This document shows positions 1 through 8,944 of a stretch of DNA of 42,963 nucleotides, in pieces (the stretch's first letter is position 1; each line of letters opens with the position of its first letter). Origin of the DNA: Candidatus Poribacteria bacterium (lineage in GTDB: Bacteria > Poribacteria > WGA-4E > WGA-3G). Below the pieces are notes generated by a model. It saw only the letters and a program-made list of their open reading frames with translations, did no database searches and was not told the DNA's origin. The stretch spans positions 1 through 42,963 of the forward strand of contig JAJDXV010000101.1 in NCBI GenBank assembly GCA_022823085.1. The letters run 5' to 3'. Made by a program: the position numbers and the translations under genes.

Positions 1-4
1 CTCT

Positions 5-69
5 TCACGCCAGAGGCGTGATATGTCTATAGAAATCAATAGTATTCGTCCTGCACTCCAGCGGAGTGC
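5..69. repeat. Two short perfect hairpins upstream of the first gene
   Basis: Two perfect inverted repeats lie here: TCACGCC (5-11) with GGCGTGA (15-21), and GCACTCC (53-59) with GGAGTGC (63-69), each with a 3-nt loop. The half-site GGAGTGCT recurs at 115-122. Neither has a T-run, so they are not convincing terminators. They may be the end of an upstream transcript or part of a dispersed repeat. Confidence 0.4.
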
Positions 70-292
70 TATGTGTTGACGAAGGATTGATCGGCGGAAA
101 ATCCCTTTATAACGGAGTGCTGCCAAAAACTTTACACACCCGGCAGATGTAAATATTTTGTCAATAAGACGAAATTTGACTTCTGTTTTGGCATTGTGCT
201 ATAATCTTTCGCAAAGGGCGCGCTATTCCAAAACTGTCTTTAAAGTTTCATCTTTTAAGCCTATAGAAAAAACGCTTGGCGAGGTAAAAAAT

Positions 293-2050
293 TTGAGTAT
301 TGTTGTTCACGTCACACACGAAGCCATCCAAAAGATGGGCGGCATCGGTGCAGTTTTAGAGGGGTTATTGACAACCCGCAGTTACAACGAAGCAATTGAA
401 CGCACGTTTCTCGTCGGTCCACTCTTCCCTGGTGCCGATTTGAGTGGTTTAGACACCATCCTTTACCGATCAAGTGAAGGGATAACAGACACACCATACG
501 CACAGGCTCTCACTGAAATTGAGCAGACCTATCACGTGGAAATCGTATACGGACAACGAAAATTTGAAAATAAACATCAGAACGTTACAATCCTCACAGA
601 TGTCATTTTAGTGAATGTATCAAGCAGCAACGAAGAGCTGACGGGGCGGTTCAAATGGCAACTCTATGAACATTTCGATATCGAATCGAGTCGTTATGAG
701 AACGAATGGGAGTTTGAGGCGTATATCCGTCTTGCTGAACCGGCGTATGCCGCGTTGCGGGCAATCGTCGGTGCAGACACCACCACTCCTGTGTTCATTA
801 TCTCGCACGAATTTATGGGGATGCCGCTTGTTCTCAAAACCCTCATAGAACGGAGAAGCAACGCCGATGTAGATGGGGCTCCGAACATGCGGACCGTCTT
901 TTACGCGCATGAAGTCGCAACGATACGTCCGATTGTCGAAGGACATCCGGGACACGATGTGCGTTTCTACAACGCTTTAGAACTCGCGAAAGCACAGCAG
1001 CAATCTATTCGAGATATTTTCAGCGATCCGTTCTGGTATTTCAAGCATGCCCTGATTGATAAGGCGCATCTCTGCGATACCATCTTCGCTGTTGGTGATT
1101 TCGTCGTAGATGAACTCCGATTTTTGGCAAAGCCTTTTGAAGATTTTCCGATTAATCTCGTTTATAACGGTATCCCTGCGTTTGAGGTGAGTCTACAGGA
1201 GAAATTGATCTCAAAGGCGCGACTCCAAAAATATGCGAAAACGCTTTTAGAGTATCGTCCGGATTACGTATTCACACACGTGACGCGTTTGGTTAAAAGC
1301 AAAGGGTTGTGGCGTGATTTACAGGTCCTCATGCATCTCGATTCCCTGCTCGCTTCTAACGACAAGACCGCCGTGCTGTTTATCCTCTCCACTGAGATCG
1401 CGACCGGTAGGCCGAACGAGAGCATCCACGAGATGGAGGCGGCGTACGGTTGGCCCGTGCATCACAAAATCGGCTACCCGGATCTCGTCGGTGCGGAAAT
1501 CGAATTGAATAACGGTGTCTCTGCCTTCAACCTACAATCTAAGGCGATTAAAGTGGTCTTCGTGAATCAGTTTGGGTGGAGTCAAGAGGCGTGCGGGAAA
1601 CGGATGCCGGTAGAGATGGCGTTCATGGACATCCGTAAAGGGAGCGATGCGGAATTCGGACAGTCGATTTATGAACCTTTCGGGATCGCTCAGGTGGAGC
1701 CGTTGAGTTTCGGTGCGATTTGTGTCGTTAGCAATGTGTGTGGCTGCTGCGGTTTTATCCAGCGTGCCACTGATAATCGCGAAGTTCCGAATGTCGTCGT
1801 CGCGGACTATACGAAACTACAGATTCCGCCGAAATCGTTAGATGACGTACTGCATATCGGTTTAGCAGAACGGAACGCGATTGAAATGGAAAATAGCCGA
1901 GACATCGCGGCGAAACTTCTTGGTCGTTTGCCGAGGAAATCGCGTGATGTTGAGGATATGCTTCGAGAAGGTTACGACATCGCCTCTCAGATGAGTTGGG
2001 AGGTTGTCGTTAGAGATTATTTCTTGCCTGGATTGAAACAGGCGTTGTAA
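293..2050 (+). CDS. Glycogen/starch synthase-like glycosyltransferase
   Basis: The protein looks like a GT-B glycosyltransferase of the glycogen-synthase type, which would add glucosyl units from a nucleotide sugar to a growing alpha-glucan in the cytoplasm. An N-terminal Rossmann half carries a glycine-rich donor loop (KMGGIGAV), and the C-terminal half carries the E-x7-E-type signature in YEPFGIAQVEPLSFG. The frame is open back to a TTG at 158, but that start has no ribosome site. The TTG at 293 sits 8 nt after GAGG (281-284) and directly precedes the conserved first beta strand (SIVVHVTHE), so I chose it, giving 585 residues. A glycogen branching enzyme 2.6 kb away on the other strand supports a role in storage polysaccharide. 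The exact family (GT3, GT4 or GT5) and the acceptor are not settled. Confidence 0.75.
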   Translation: MSIVVHVTHEAIQKMGGIGAVLEGLLTTRSYNEAIERTFLVGPLFPGADLSGLDTILYRSSEGITDTPYAQALTEIEQTYHVEIVYGQRKFENKHQNVTILTDVILVNVSSSNEELTGRFKWQLYEHFDIESSRYENEWEFEAYIRLAEPAYAALRAIVGADTTTPVFIISHEFMGMPLVLKTLIERRSNADVDGAPNMRTVFYAHEVATIRPIVEGHPGHDVRFYNALELAKAQQQSIRDIFSDPFWYFKHALIDKAHLCDTIFAVGDFVVDELRFLAKPFEDFPINLVYNGIPAFEVSLQEKLISKARLQKYAKTLLEYRPDYVFTHVTRLVKSKGLWRDLQVLMHLDSLLASNDKTAVLFILSTEIATGRPNESIHEMEAAYGWPVHHKIGYPDLVGAEIELNNGVSAFNLQSKAIKVVFVNQFGWSQEACGKRMPVEMAFMDIRKGSDAEFGQSIYEPFGIAQVEPLSFGAICVVSNVCGCCGFIQRATDNREVPNVVVADYTKLQIPPKSLDDVLHIGLAERNAIEMENSRDIAAKLLGRLPRKSRDVEDMLREGYDIASQMSWEVVVRDYFLPGLKQAL

Positions 2051-2088
2051 TATATTGGTTAGTTTGACTGTATAAGGATTTCACTCTT

Positions 2089-2949
2089 ATGAAAGAAGTA
2101 CGCAATTCTAATGATCCGATGCCGTTGGCACCGGGAGAGAAGTTGATGACACCTGAACAGAAGTTTTTCTTTGATTTACGGGGTTGGATTTTATTACCAT
2201 CGGTATTGTCAGCGTCAGAAATCGAAGAGATGAAAGCGGAAGTCTATGCCGGTGCGAGACAGAGTTATCAAGGTGCGCTTCAGAATTTACTCGATCATCC
2301 TGCGGTTGTAGGGATTCTAAATGAAATCGTTGCTGATGAACGTTTTCTCTTTGATGATTGCTATGGATTTCGGTGTGAGAATTCGTTTACGACGGTCAGG
2401 AAACCTGGCTGGAGCGTTGCTTATGGAAAAGGCACAACGGTGCCGCATGTCGTGCGTCCACCACAACAGGCGAATGCGATGCGTTATCAGGTTGCGGGTG
2501 GCAAGATATTTGCTGGACTTACGCGTGTGGTGTGGGAACTTGAGGAGGTGAAAAAAGGACTGGGCGGCACCACTTTTCTGACCGGTTCTCATAAGGCACA
2601 TTTCAACTATGGGGGGCCTGACCCGAACCGTCCGAATATCAGTGAATCGCCTTGGGAGGATAACATGCGTGATATGATGGAGGACTATAGTTGTCCGCCT
2701 GGGTCTGCGATTGTTTTCACGGAGAGCCTGATACATGCTACCAACGACTGGACGAATCCAGACAACCCACGTTGTGCAGTTTTTAATTGCTATAACTCAG
2801 TTTGGTCTCAATGGTATCGGTTGAATCTAAGTCATGAGATCATAGAAAAGATGCCGCCAAAGCGTCAATCTTTATTCCGTGGTACATGGGCGATAGGTGG
2901 TGGTCCTGGCGGGAATCGTGCGTATTCGCTGGAGAATAACACCACATAA
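2089..2949 (+). CDS. Phytanoyl-CoA dioxygenase (PhyH) family protein, copy 1
   Basis: This 286-residue protein resembles the PhyH family of Fe(II)/2-oxoglutarate-dependent oxygenases. The visible family features are the N-terminal FFFDLRGWILLPSVLS block, the GGTTFLTGSHKAHF segment that usually follows the jelly-roll core, and a distal histidine in FTESLIHATNDW. A classical HxD iron-binding pair is not obvious. The candidate proximal histidine lies in PHVVRPPQ, which has no aspartate two residues later, so catalysis is uncertain. The ATG follows AAGGA at a suitable distance. The next gene is a close paralog 33 nt downstream, so the two are probably co-transcribed after a tandem duplication. 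The substrate cannot be inferred. Confidence 0.8.
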   Translation: MKEVRNSNDPMPLAPGEKLMTPEQKFFFDLRGWILLPSVLSASEIEEMKAEVYAGARQSYQGALQNLLDHPAVVGILNEIVADERFLFDDCYGFRCENSFTTVRKPGWSVAYGKGTTVPHVVRPPQQANAMRYQVAGGKIFAGLTRVVWELEEVKKGLGGTTFLTGSHKAHFNYGGPDPNRPNISESPWEDNMRDMMEDYSCPPGSAIVFTESLIHATNDWTNPDNPRCAVFNCYNSVWSQWYRLNLSHEIIEKMPPKRQSLFRGTWAIGGGPGGNRAYSLENNTT

Positions 2950-2982
2950 TTCCGAAACTATTCAAGTTATAAGGAGATTCCA

Positions 2983-3822
2983 ATGTCAAAAGCAACATCA
3001 AATGACGCTCCGATTCCGATGACCCCGGAGCAAAAGTTCTTTTTCGATTTGCGGGGTTGGATTTTATTGCCATCCATATTATCGGACTCAGAAATCGAAG
3101 AGATGAAAGCGGAAGTGTATGCGGGCGCGAGACAGAGTTATCAAGGTGCACTTCAAAACCTCCTTGACCATCCAGCGATTGTCGGCGTTCTGAGTGAGAT
3201 TCTGTCGGAGGATCCTTTTGTGCGTGACGATTGCTACGGGTTTCGATGCGAAGGTTCCTTCACAACTGTTCGGGAGCCTGGCTGGAGCAAGGCATCTCGT
3301 GGTGATAACGGTCTTCCGCATGTTGTACGTCCGCCGCAGCAGGCGAATGCGATGCGGTATCAGGTGGCAGGTGGAAAGATTTTCGCGGGGTTGACGCGCG
3401 TTGTTTGGGAACTTGAAGAGGTGAAGGCGGGCGAAGGTGGCACCTCTTTTCTCAGTGGATCGCATAAAGCGCATTTCAACTACGGCGGTCCCGATCCGTA
3501 TCGTCCAAATATTGGCGAGTCGCCGTGGGAGGAGAGTATACGGGAGGCGATGGACGAATATAGCTGCCCACCGGGTTCTGTCGTCATCTTCACTGAAAGC
3601 CTTGTGCATGCTGCGAATGATTGGACGAACCCATCGAACCCACGGTGTGCTGTCTTCAATTGCTATAACTCCATCTGGGCACAGTGGCATCGGTTGAACC
3701 TGAGCCACGAAGTTATCGAAACGATGCCTACTAAACGACAATCGTTGTTCCGTGGCACATGGGCGATTGGTGGCGGTCCTGGTGGCAATCGAGAATATTC
3801 GTTGGATAATAACACGACGTGA
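2983..3822 (+). CDS. Phytanoyl-CoA dioxygenase (PhyH) family protein, copy 2
   Basis: This 279-residue protein is a close paralog of the gene just upstream. They are nearly colinear from FFFDLRGWILLPS to the C-terminal GTWAIGGGPGGNR, and most differences lie in the first 15 residues, around residues 70-110 and in scattered loop positions. It keeps the GSHKAHF segment and the distal histidine in ESLVHAANDW and shares the atypical PHVVRPPQ in place of HxD. The start is supported by AAGGAG 7 nt upstream of the ATG. A tandem PhyH pair suggests dosage or substrate divergence. No catalytic assignment beyond the family is justified. Confidence 0.8.
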   Translation: MSKATSNDAPIPMTPEQKFFFDLRGWILLPSILSDSEIEEMKAEVYAGARQSYQGALQNLLDHPAIVGVLSEILSEDPFVRDDCYGFRCEGSFTTVREPGWSKASRGDNGLPHVVRPPQQANAMRYQVAGGKIFAGLTRVVWELEEVKAGEGGTSFLSGSHKAHFNYGGPDPYRPNIGESPWEESIREAMDEYSCPPGSVVIFTESLVHAANDWTNPSNPRCAVFNCYNSIWAQWHRLNLSHEVIETMPTKRQSLFRGTWAIGGGPGGNREYSLDNNTT

Positions 3823-3838
3823 TGGCAAACCTTAACTT

Positions 3839-3881
3839 GGCGCGCAAGCGGCACGGTTCTAAATGGTGCTGGCGGCGCGCC
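3839..3881. terminator. GC-rich inverted repeat between convergent genes
   Basis: GGCGCGC (3839-3845) and GCGCGCC (3875-3881) are perfect inverted repeats between the end of the second PhyH gene and the end of the converging toxin-antitoxin pair. There is no T-run, so a terminator role rests on position only. Confidence 0.3.
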
Positions 3882-3886
3882 TCCCA

Positions 3887-4123
3887 TTAATCTGCAGCTT
3901 CACCATGCGTTGATTTTGTGGATGCGGGTTTCTCAGCAGGTGGTTCCGGATCGTGGAACTTATACTTACCTGTTTTCCTCAATCTCTTCCCTACTTCTTG
4001 GTAATGAGCGAGTAATCGATAAATGTCATGTCCGCATTCTTCTGAAATTTTCATCCGCATTTCGCGAACTTCCTTAACGACTTCATTCATTTCTGTACTG
4101 CAAAGATCAATTTTCTTACTCAT
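3887..4123 (-). CDS. Probable antitoxin of the PIN toxin-antitoxin pair
   Basis: This 78-residue charged protein has a helical, lysine/glutamate-rich N-terminal half and a low-complexity proline/serine tail (PEPPAEKPASTKST). I recognise no family with confidence. It begins one nucleotide after the stop of the upstream PIN gene and has a strong site, AGGAGGT (4134-4140), inside the 3' end of that gene, so translation is probably coupled. The size, charge and pairing make it the likely antitoxin. The toxin-first order is the reverse of most vapBC loci. Confidence 0.65.
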   Translation of the reverse strand: MSKKIDLCSTEMNEVVKEVREMRMKISEECGHDIYRLLAHYQEVGKRLRKTGKYKFHDPEPPAEKPASTKSTHGEAAD

Positions 4124-4124
4124 T

Positions 4125-4601
4125 TTATGCGGGACCTCCTAAGTAGTCATGTGGTGTTTTTAATTCTGGCGTTGTTAATCCCAATTCTTGGTTAATACGT
4201 GTGATGAAATCAAATTTGTTCGGATTAGCAAGATGTGTGCAATTCCAGGTAAGTAGTATATCAACACTATAAAACGAGGCAATTGGTAAATGAAATGCGT
4301 CTCCTTGTGGTTCTTGCGGCATTATCAATTTATCCATATAAACTTGTGCGATATGCACGATCTCAACTGTAGGATCAAATATCTCAATACCATCAAGTAA
4401 AGCAAGCCGATCTAACGTTACTTGCCTGCTGCCTTCTTCGAGTTCATCAATTACAGCAGTACTTGAAGTCAGGGTAAAAAGATTAGCATATTCATCCCAC
4501 CATTGCCGAGTCAATTTCTGTCTAATAAGGGATTCTTCATCGGTTCGCAATGTATAGTAAGAACTTGGAATTGTTGTTTCAATGTAGATGCGTTTTTGCA
4601 T
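4125..4601 (-). CDS. PIN-domain toxin, VapC-like
   Basis: This 158-residue protein looks like a PIN-domain endoribonuclease. The start RIYIETTIPSSYY occupies the position of the first acidic motif with Glu in place of the usual Asp. The middle has DELEEGS, and the C-terminal motif is GDAFHLPIASFYSVDILLTWN, with the Asp and the LLTWNC.HLANP strand typical of PIN proteins. Such toxins cleave RNA and are held inactive by a partner. The ATG is only about 12 nt from the predicted transcription start, so the mRNA is almost leaderless. The promoter and operator directly upstream suggest that the toxin-antitoxin complex autoregulates. A non-toxin PIN role cannot be excluded. Confidence 0.75.
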   Translation of the reverse strand: MQKRIYIETTIPSSYYTLRTDEESLIRQKLTRQWWDEYANLFTLTSSTAVIDELEEGSRQVTLDRLALLDGIEIFDPTVEIVHIAQVYMDKLIMPQEPQGDAFHLPIASFYSVDILLTWNCTHLANPNKFDFITRINQELGLTTPELKTPHDYLGGPA

Positions 4602-4619
4602 TGTCTATAACTTAGGGTT

Positions 4620-4648
4620 ATTATATCACATAAAGATATAATTGTCAA
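4620..4648 (-). promoter_or_regulatory. Consensus promoter and inverted-repeat operator of the PIN toxin-antitoxin pair
   Basis: On the minus strand TTGACA (4643-4648) and TATAAT (4620-4625) are separated by exactly 17 nt, a perfect sigma70-type promoter. A perfect 8-bp inverted repeat, ATTATATC (4620-4627) and GATATAAT (4635-4642), overlaps the -10 box and spacer. This is where an autoregulatory toxin-antitoxin complex would be expected to bind. Confidence 0.75.
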
Positions 4649-4656
4649 AACGAATA

Positions 4657-6759
4657 CTATTTATGACCAGATACTAATACCTGTGCACTCCGGGCGGGGA
4701 CATAAAGTTGAATCGACTGTGCCAGTCCTTCCATTGCGACATTTTGCCACGGATAATGGACACCCTCCACGGCGCCGTGTCCACCATACGCTGTATCATC
4801 GGTATTAAAAATAAGACGGTAATCTGTCTGTTCAGGCGCGGGGATCCGAAAACCTGTGACAGATTCAGTGGGATGAAAGTTGAAGGCAAAGACGAGTCCA
4901 CCCCGCGCATAAACGATCTGCTTCGCGTCCTCATGAATGGATAGCAACTGGATATTTTCATCCGCAAGCAGACGGTAAGTTGCATCGAGGTGCTGCATGG
5001 CGCGGTCAAAAGTGTTGAGGTGTTTGTATCGGAGGGTATCATCCTCAACGAGGGACCACTGCCGACGCGCATACCAGTAGGAATTGTCGTTGCCTGCACG
5101 TGGAAAGTCGATCCATTCAGGGTGTCCGAACTCATTTCCCATAAAGTTGAGATACCCATCACCGCCTAAACTAAACGTCAAGAGTCGGATAAGTTTATGG
5201 AGTGCAATACCACGAGAGATGAGATGGCTCGTCGTGGAAATACGCATGTTCGTGTAGAGTTCAGCGTCCATGAGTTGCATAGCGAGCGTCTTATCGCCGA
5301 CGATTGATTGGTCGTGGCTTTCGACGTAAGCGATATGTTTTTCACCGGCGCGGCGGTTGCGTAACATGCCGTAAATTTCGCCGATGTGCCAATCTTCGTC
5401 CTGCTGTTCCTTCAATAACCGAATCCAATAGTCTGGGATCCCCATGGTGAGACGGTAATCGAAACCGAGTCCACCTTCTTCAGTCGGACGTGCGAGGCCG
5501 GGCATACCGCTCATATCCTCAGCGATTGAAATCGCGGCGGGATTGACAGTGTGGACAACCTCATTCGCCAACATCAGGTAGGCGATAGCGTCCAACTCAA
5601 CGCCTGCGTCGAAGTAATTCGCGTAGCCGGTAAACTCTCGTCCTAACCCGTGGTCGCTGTAGAGCATGCTCGTGACACCGTCAAACCTGAACCCGTCAAA
5701 CCGATATGTCTCCAACCAATAGCGAATATTGCTGAGTAGAAAGCGTTGTACTTCATACTTGCTGTAATCGAAACAGCGCGAATCCCATGCGGCGTGTTCG
5801 CCTTTGGTACCGGCGTGGAAATACTGGTGTCCGGTCCCGTCAAAACGGTTCAATCCTTCATTGAGATTTTTGACGGCGTGGCTATGCACGAGGTCCATGA
5901 TAACCAGCAATCCCATACTGTGTGCGGTATCAACGAGTTCTTTGAGTTCCTCCGGTGTTCCGAAACGGCTTGAGACCGCGAAAAAGTTGCTCACGTGATA
6001 CCCGAAACTTGCGTAATACGGGTGCTCCTTCACCGCCATCAGTTGTACAGCGTTATAGCCTAAGTCCACAATCCGAGGCAAGATGTTTTGCGTAAACTCA
6101 ACGAACGTTCCGACCTTCTCTGCCTCCTGTGCCATCCCGACGTGTGCCTCGTAAATCCGTAGACCTTCGGTATTGATGTCGAACTGGGGTGCCTGATGTT
6201 GCCACTGATACGGTTGTTCGGGTTCCCAATACTGTCCCGTGAAATCGGCATCGCCTTCCTGAACGACGCGCTGGATGTACGCCGGAATCCGGTCGAGTCC
6301 ATGTAGGGGCGAGGTCGCCTCGTCCTTACTGACGACATGTACCTTAACACCACTTCCGTGGGTGAATCGGTCCGCGTAATCCTTGTCGGGCAAAAACAGA
6401 TGCCACACCCCCCAGTTGTCAACAGACATCGGGTTCGCCTCGCGCGACCAGCCGTTGAAGTCGCCTGTGAGCGCGAGAGATTCCGCACCCGGTGCCCATT
6501 CCCGGTACCAGACCCCGGGGCCTCCATCGTGTTCGCCACGGTTGAAACCGAAATATCGGTGTCCTTGACTTATCTCACCTAACAAACCACCCGTCTTCTC
6601 AATGTCTGCTTTAAAACGTTGATAGTGGACAAACCGTTCGCGGAGTTGCGCAGCGTACGGTTTCAGCAAGGGGTCTGTATTGATGAGCGCAGTGCCGTCA
6701 GTGCTATTTTTTGTCGAGTGTTGTTTTCGCATGATGCAGCGGGACCAACTCCCCTTCAT
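4657..6759 (-). CDS. glgB: 1,4-alpha-glucan branching enzyme
   Basis: This 700-residue GH13 enzyme would cut alpha-1,4-glucan chains and rejoin them as alpha-1,6 branches in glycogen. An N-terminal CBM48-like region (WYREWAPGAESLALTGDFNGW) precedes the barrel. The catalytic elements are visible: the nucleophile Asp in YRFDGFRFDGVTS (about residue 357), the acid/base Glu in AEDMSGMPG (about 412) and the conserved His-Asp in YVESHDQS (about 482). Sequence and length are closer to the eukaryotic-like GH13_8 branching enzymes than to enterobacterial GlgB. The ATG at 6759 has GAGG 7 nt upstream. It is 44 nt downstream of the beta-barrel gene on the same strand and probably shares its transcript. 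The glycogen-synthase-like gene at 293 is the obvious partner. Confidence 0.92.
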   Translation of the reverse strand: MKGSWSRCIMRKQHSTKNSTDGTALINTDPLLKPYAAQLRERFVHYQRFKADIEKTGGLLGEISQGHRYFGFNRGEHDGGPGVWYREWAPGAESLALTGDFNGWSREANPMSVDNWGVWHLFLPDKDYADRFTHGSGVKVHVVSKDEATSPLHGLDRIPAYIQRVVQEGDADFTGQYWEPEQPYQWQHQAPQFDINTEGLRIYEAHVGMAQEAEKVGTFVEFTQNILPRIVDLGYNAVQLMAVKEHPYYASFGYHVSNFFAVSSRFGTPEELKELVDTAHSMGLLVIMDLVHSHAVKNLNEGLNRFDGTGHQYFHAGTKGEHAAWDSRCFDYSKYEVQRFLLSNIRYWLETYRFDGFRFDGVTSMLYSDHGLGREFTGYANYFDAGVELDAIAYLMLANEVVHTVNPAAISIAEDMSGMPGLARPTEEGGLGFDYRLTMGIPDYWIRLLKEQQDEDWHIGEIYGMLRNRRAGEKHIAYVESHDQSIVGDKTLAMQLMDAELYTNMRISTTSHLISRGIALHKLIRLLTFSLGGDGYLNFMGNEFGHPEWIDFPRAGNDNSYWYARRQWSLVEDDTLRYKHLNTFDRAMQHLDATYRLLADENIQLLSIHEDAKQIVYARGGLVFAFNFHPTESVTGFRIPAPEQTDYRLIFNTDDTAYGGHGAVEGVHYPWQNVAMEGLAQSIQLYVPARSAQVLVSGHK

Positions 6760-6803
6760 TGAGTATCCTCTTTCTCTTTAGGTGCGTGAAACAGAAAAGT
6801 TAA

Positions 6804-8063
6804 TTAGAAATAGACGCGAAACGAGGAAAAGAAAAGATTCGGATAACTGCCGAACTCTGATCGAAATTCGGGGACCTCGCTGTTCTTCGGTCGCTTTCCA
6901 ATGCTCATGAAACCGCCAACGGAAAGGTGAATATCCTCCGCTAGGTTATATGCGATCTGTGGTGCAACGAAAGTCGATGGATCAGATAAGTTAAACAACA
7001 TCTGTCCACTGAAACTGATTAGAGGTGTCAATTGATGGGTGAATCCGGGGGCAAGATAGTGTCTACCGAGCAGATAAACACTGCCGCGTGTGTACGCCGG
7101 TTGCTCTAAATTCGTGAGATAATTTTCCGGTTCCCGTGCCCCCGCCCCATTCAAGTGATACTCGACAAAGGCATAAGTCTCACCACCGAAACTGTAGTCG
7201 AAACCGATAGAAGTCCGCAGATAGTCCTCCGATACGTTACGTTCATCATCGAACGGTGCAGTAAAGACGTAAGCCGTTTCTACCCAAAACCCGGCACCAC
7301 CGATACCGCGAGCGACATCCAGACCGATAAGCAGGTCTCTCTGGAATTCCAACAGTAGGATCGAGAAGTCTGTCTCTGCAGCGTTCAATTGGGTTCGGAG
7401 AAAGACAGCACTCTTGTCAAAGTCGAAATCGGCTCCGGCGATGTAACCGGCATCCACCTCTCCCATGACACCGATAGGGATCCGCATCCGAATCGCGTCT
7501 ACGCCAACGCCGTCTTCTGTATCCAACTGATCGTAGGTATAGGGTGCGACGACATCGGTCGGGTTCACGACGCGGGCACTTCCCCATGCAATTGCGTCCC
7601 GACCAACGGAGAAGTCCGCAAAATCTGTACTGAAGTGCAGCGAAGCCCGATCAAAGTTATGGTAGATACCGACACTACCGATCGGATCCTCCGGGCTTGG
7701 ATAAATCGGCGAATCAAAATCCGCAATCCGATAGCTGGATGCGGCAGCACCAACAGCAATTAGAGACTGAGAAAAGAGCAGTGGGTCTTGAATGCGTGGC
7801 GTAAAATCGTAAGCGAAAGCGAAAGCGAGTGAATCCGTTGGCGTGTAGGAGAGATTGAGCCGTAAACGGTTAACCACGACACCGCTTATCGGTGCCTCTG
7901 GGACCGGTGAATTGAATAGAGTGGAAAAGTTTTTGTAGTAGCCACCGATCCGGAATTCAGCATTAGCACTCCCGGCAAACGGTATTGTCGCCAAACAGAT
8001 GACAACTGCCAAAATTCCCCTTAATTGACCCTTGAAGGTTGGGAACTGAAAACCGTTAGCCAT
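6804..8063 (-). CDS. Outer-membrane beta-barrel protein of unknown role
   Basis: This 419-residue protein has a signal peptide with a hydrophobic stretch (ILAVVICLATIPF) and a plausible AxA site at GSANA. The mature part is rich in alternating aromatic/glycine beta strands and ends in FRVYF, with the terminal Phe typical of BAM substrates. I recognise no named porin family. The ATG overlaps the TAA of the upstream ATPase gene (TAATG), which implies coupled translation and a functional link with the Lol/MacB-like ABC system. A role as the outer-membrane partner or client of that system is inference from position. Confidence 0.7.
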   Translation of the reverse strand: MANGFQFPTFKGQLRGILAVVICLATIPFAGSANAEFRIGGYYKNFSTLFNSPVPEAPISGVVVNRLRLNLSYTPTDSLAFAFAYDFTPRIQDPLLFSQSLIAVGAAASSYRIADFDSPIYPSPEDPIGSVGIYHNFDRASLHFSTDFADFSVGRDAIAWGSARVVNPTDVVAPYTYDQLDTEDGVGVDAIRMRIPIGVMGEVDAGYIAGADFDFDKSAVFLRTQLNAAETDFSILLLEFQRDLLIGLDVARGIGGAGFWVETAYVFTAPFDDERNVSEDYLRTSIGFDYSFGGETYAFVEYHLNGAGAREPENYLTNLEQPAYTRGSVYLLGRHYLAPGFTHQLTPLISFSGQMLFNLSDPSTFVAPQIAYNLAEDIHLSVGGFMSIGKRPKNSEVPEFRSEFGSYPNLFFSSFRVYF

Positions 8064-8803
8064 TACCGCGCCTCATCCGGGTCTATGCGTCCGTCGCGAA
8101 GCGTAATCAGCCGCGTTGCGCCCGCCATCACCATCGGATCGTGGGTCGAAAAAATGAACGTCATACCGGTTTCCTCATTAAGACGGCGCATCATCTCAAG
8201 CAGATCGGCACCCGTTTTCGAGTCGAGATTTGCGGTTGGTTCATCGGCGAGAATAATCGCGGGTTCGGAGACCATCGCCCGCGCGATGGCGACACGCTGC
8301 TGTTGTCCGCCTGAAAGCTGCGTCGGCATCCGATTCGCAACGCCTGTTAAACCGACAGCCTCAAGCATCGCTATAACGCGCGTGTGGCGTTCTGCTTTCG
8401 GAACACCTGCTAAGAGCATGATATATTCGACGTTTTCTTCAACCGTCAGTACAGGGATTAGGTTGTAAGCCTGAAAAATGAACCCGATGTTATCGCGTCG
8501 AAAATCAGAGAGTTCGTTGCCGCTCATCTCCGACAGTACCTTACCGGCAAGCCATACCGTTCCTTCCGTAGGATTGTCCAGCCCTGAGATGATGTTGAGA
8601 AAGGTCGTTTTACCGGAACCGGAAGGTCCCACGAGTGCTGTAAACTCGCCCGATTGGATGGTTAAATCGATCCCGTTCAGCGCGTTGACGGGGATGCCAT
8701 CCGCTGCATAAACTTTCGTCACACCTTCAGTGACAATGACATCGCTTTCAAGCGTAGTTTTCAGGTTTTCAGAATTCGATCCAGAAATATTAGTCACTTC
8801 CAT
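8063..8803 (-). CDS. ABC transporter ATP-binding protein, LolD/MacB type
   Basis: This 246-residue ATPase has all the ABC motifs: Walker A GPSGSGKTT, the Q-loop in FIFQAYNLIPVLTVEENVEY, the signature LSGGQQQR, Walker B ILADEPT and a switch histidine in STHDP. The family energises extraction of lipoproteins or other substrates at the inner membrane through FtsX-like permeases. The frame is open to 8938, but the extra residues come from a low-complexity non-coding stretch. ATG 8803 has AGGAAG 5 nt upstream and is the supported start. The gene lies downstream of two FtsX-type permease genes and just upstream of the beta-barrel gene. A MITE now separates it from the second permease. Confidence 0.9.
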   Translation of the reverse strand: MEVTNISGSNSENLKTTLESDVIVTEGVTKVYAADGIPVNALNGIDLTIQSGEFTALVGPSGSGKTTFLNIISGLDNPTEGTVWLAGKVLSEMSGNELSDFRRDNIGFIFQAYNLIPVLTVEENVEYIMLLAGVPKAERHTRVIAMLEAVGLTGVANRMPTQLSGGQQQRVAIARAMVSEPAIILADEPTANLDSKTGADLLEMMRRLNEETGMTFIFSTHDPMVMAGATRLITLRDGRIDPDEAR

Positions 8804-8944
8804 AATAACTTCCTTAGGACTTGATTGGAAGAAGGGAAGGATGGAGGGGTGGAAGAAGCGTCTGTCTCCACGCAACCTTCCTATTCCGTGCTTCCAGTGT
8901 TCCAATCCTGCCAGCAAACAAAACGGTTTTGCGTCCATCCTAAA

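Noticed and set aside
3088..3828. 246-codon frame antisense to the second PhyH gene
   Set aside because: It is an overlap artefact of the codon use of a well-supported gene and has no ribosome site or family resemblance. The first PhyH gene gives a similar 139-codon shadow.
8804..8938. N-terminal extension of the LolD-like ATPase
   Set aside because: It is low-complexity sequence upstream of a good ribosome site. The conserved ATPase fold starts after ATG 8803.
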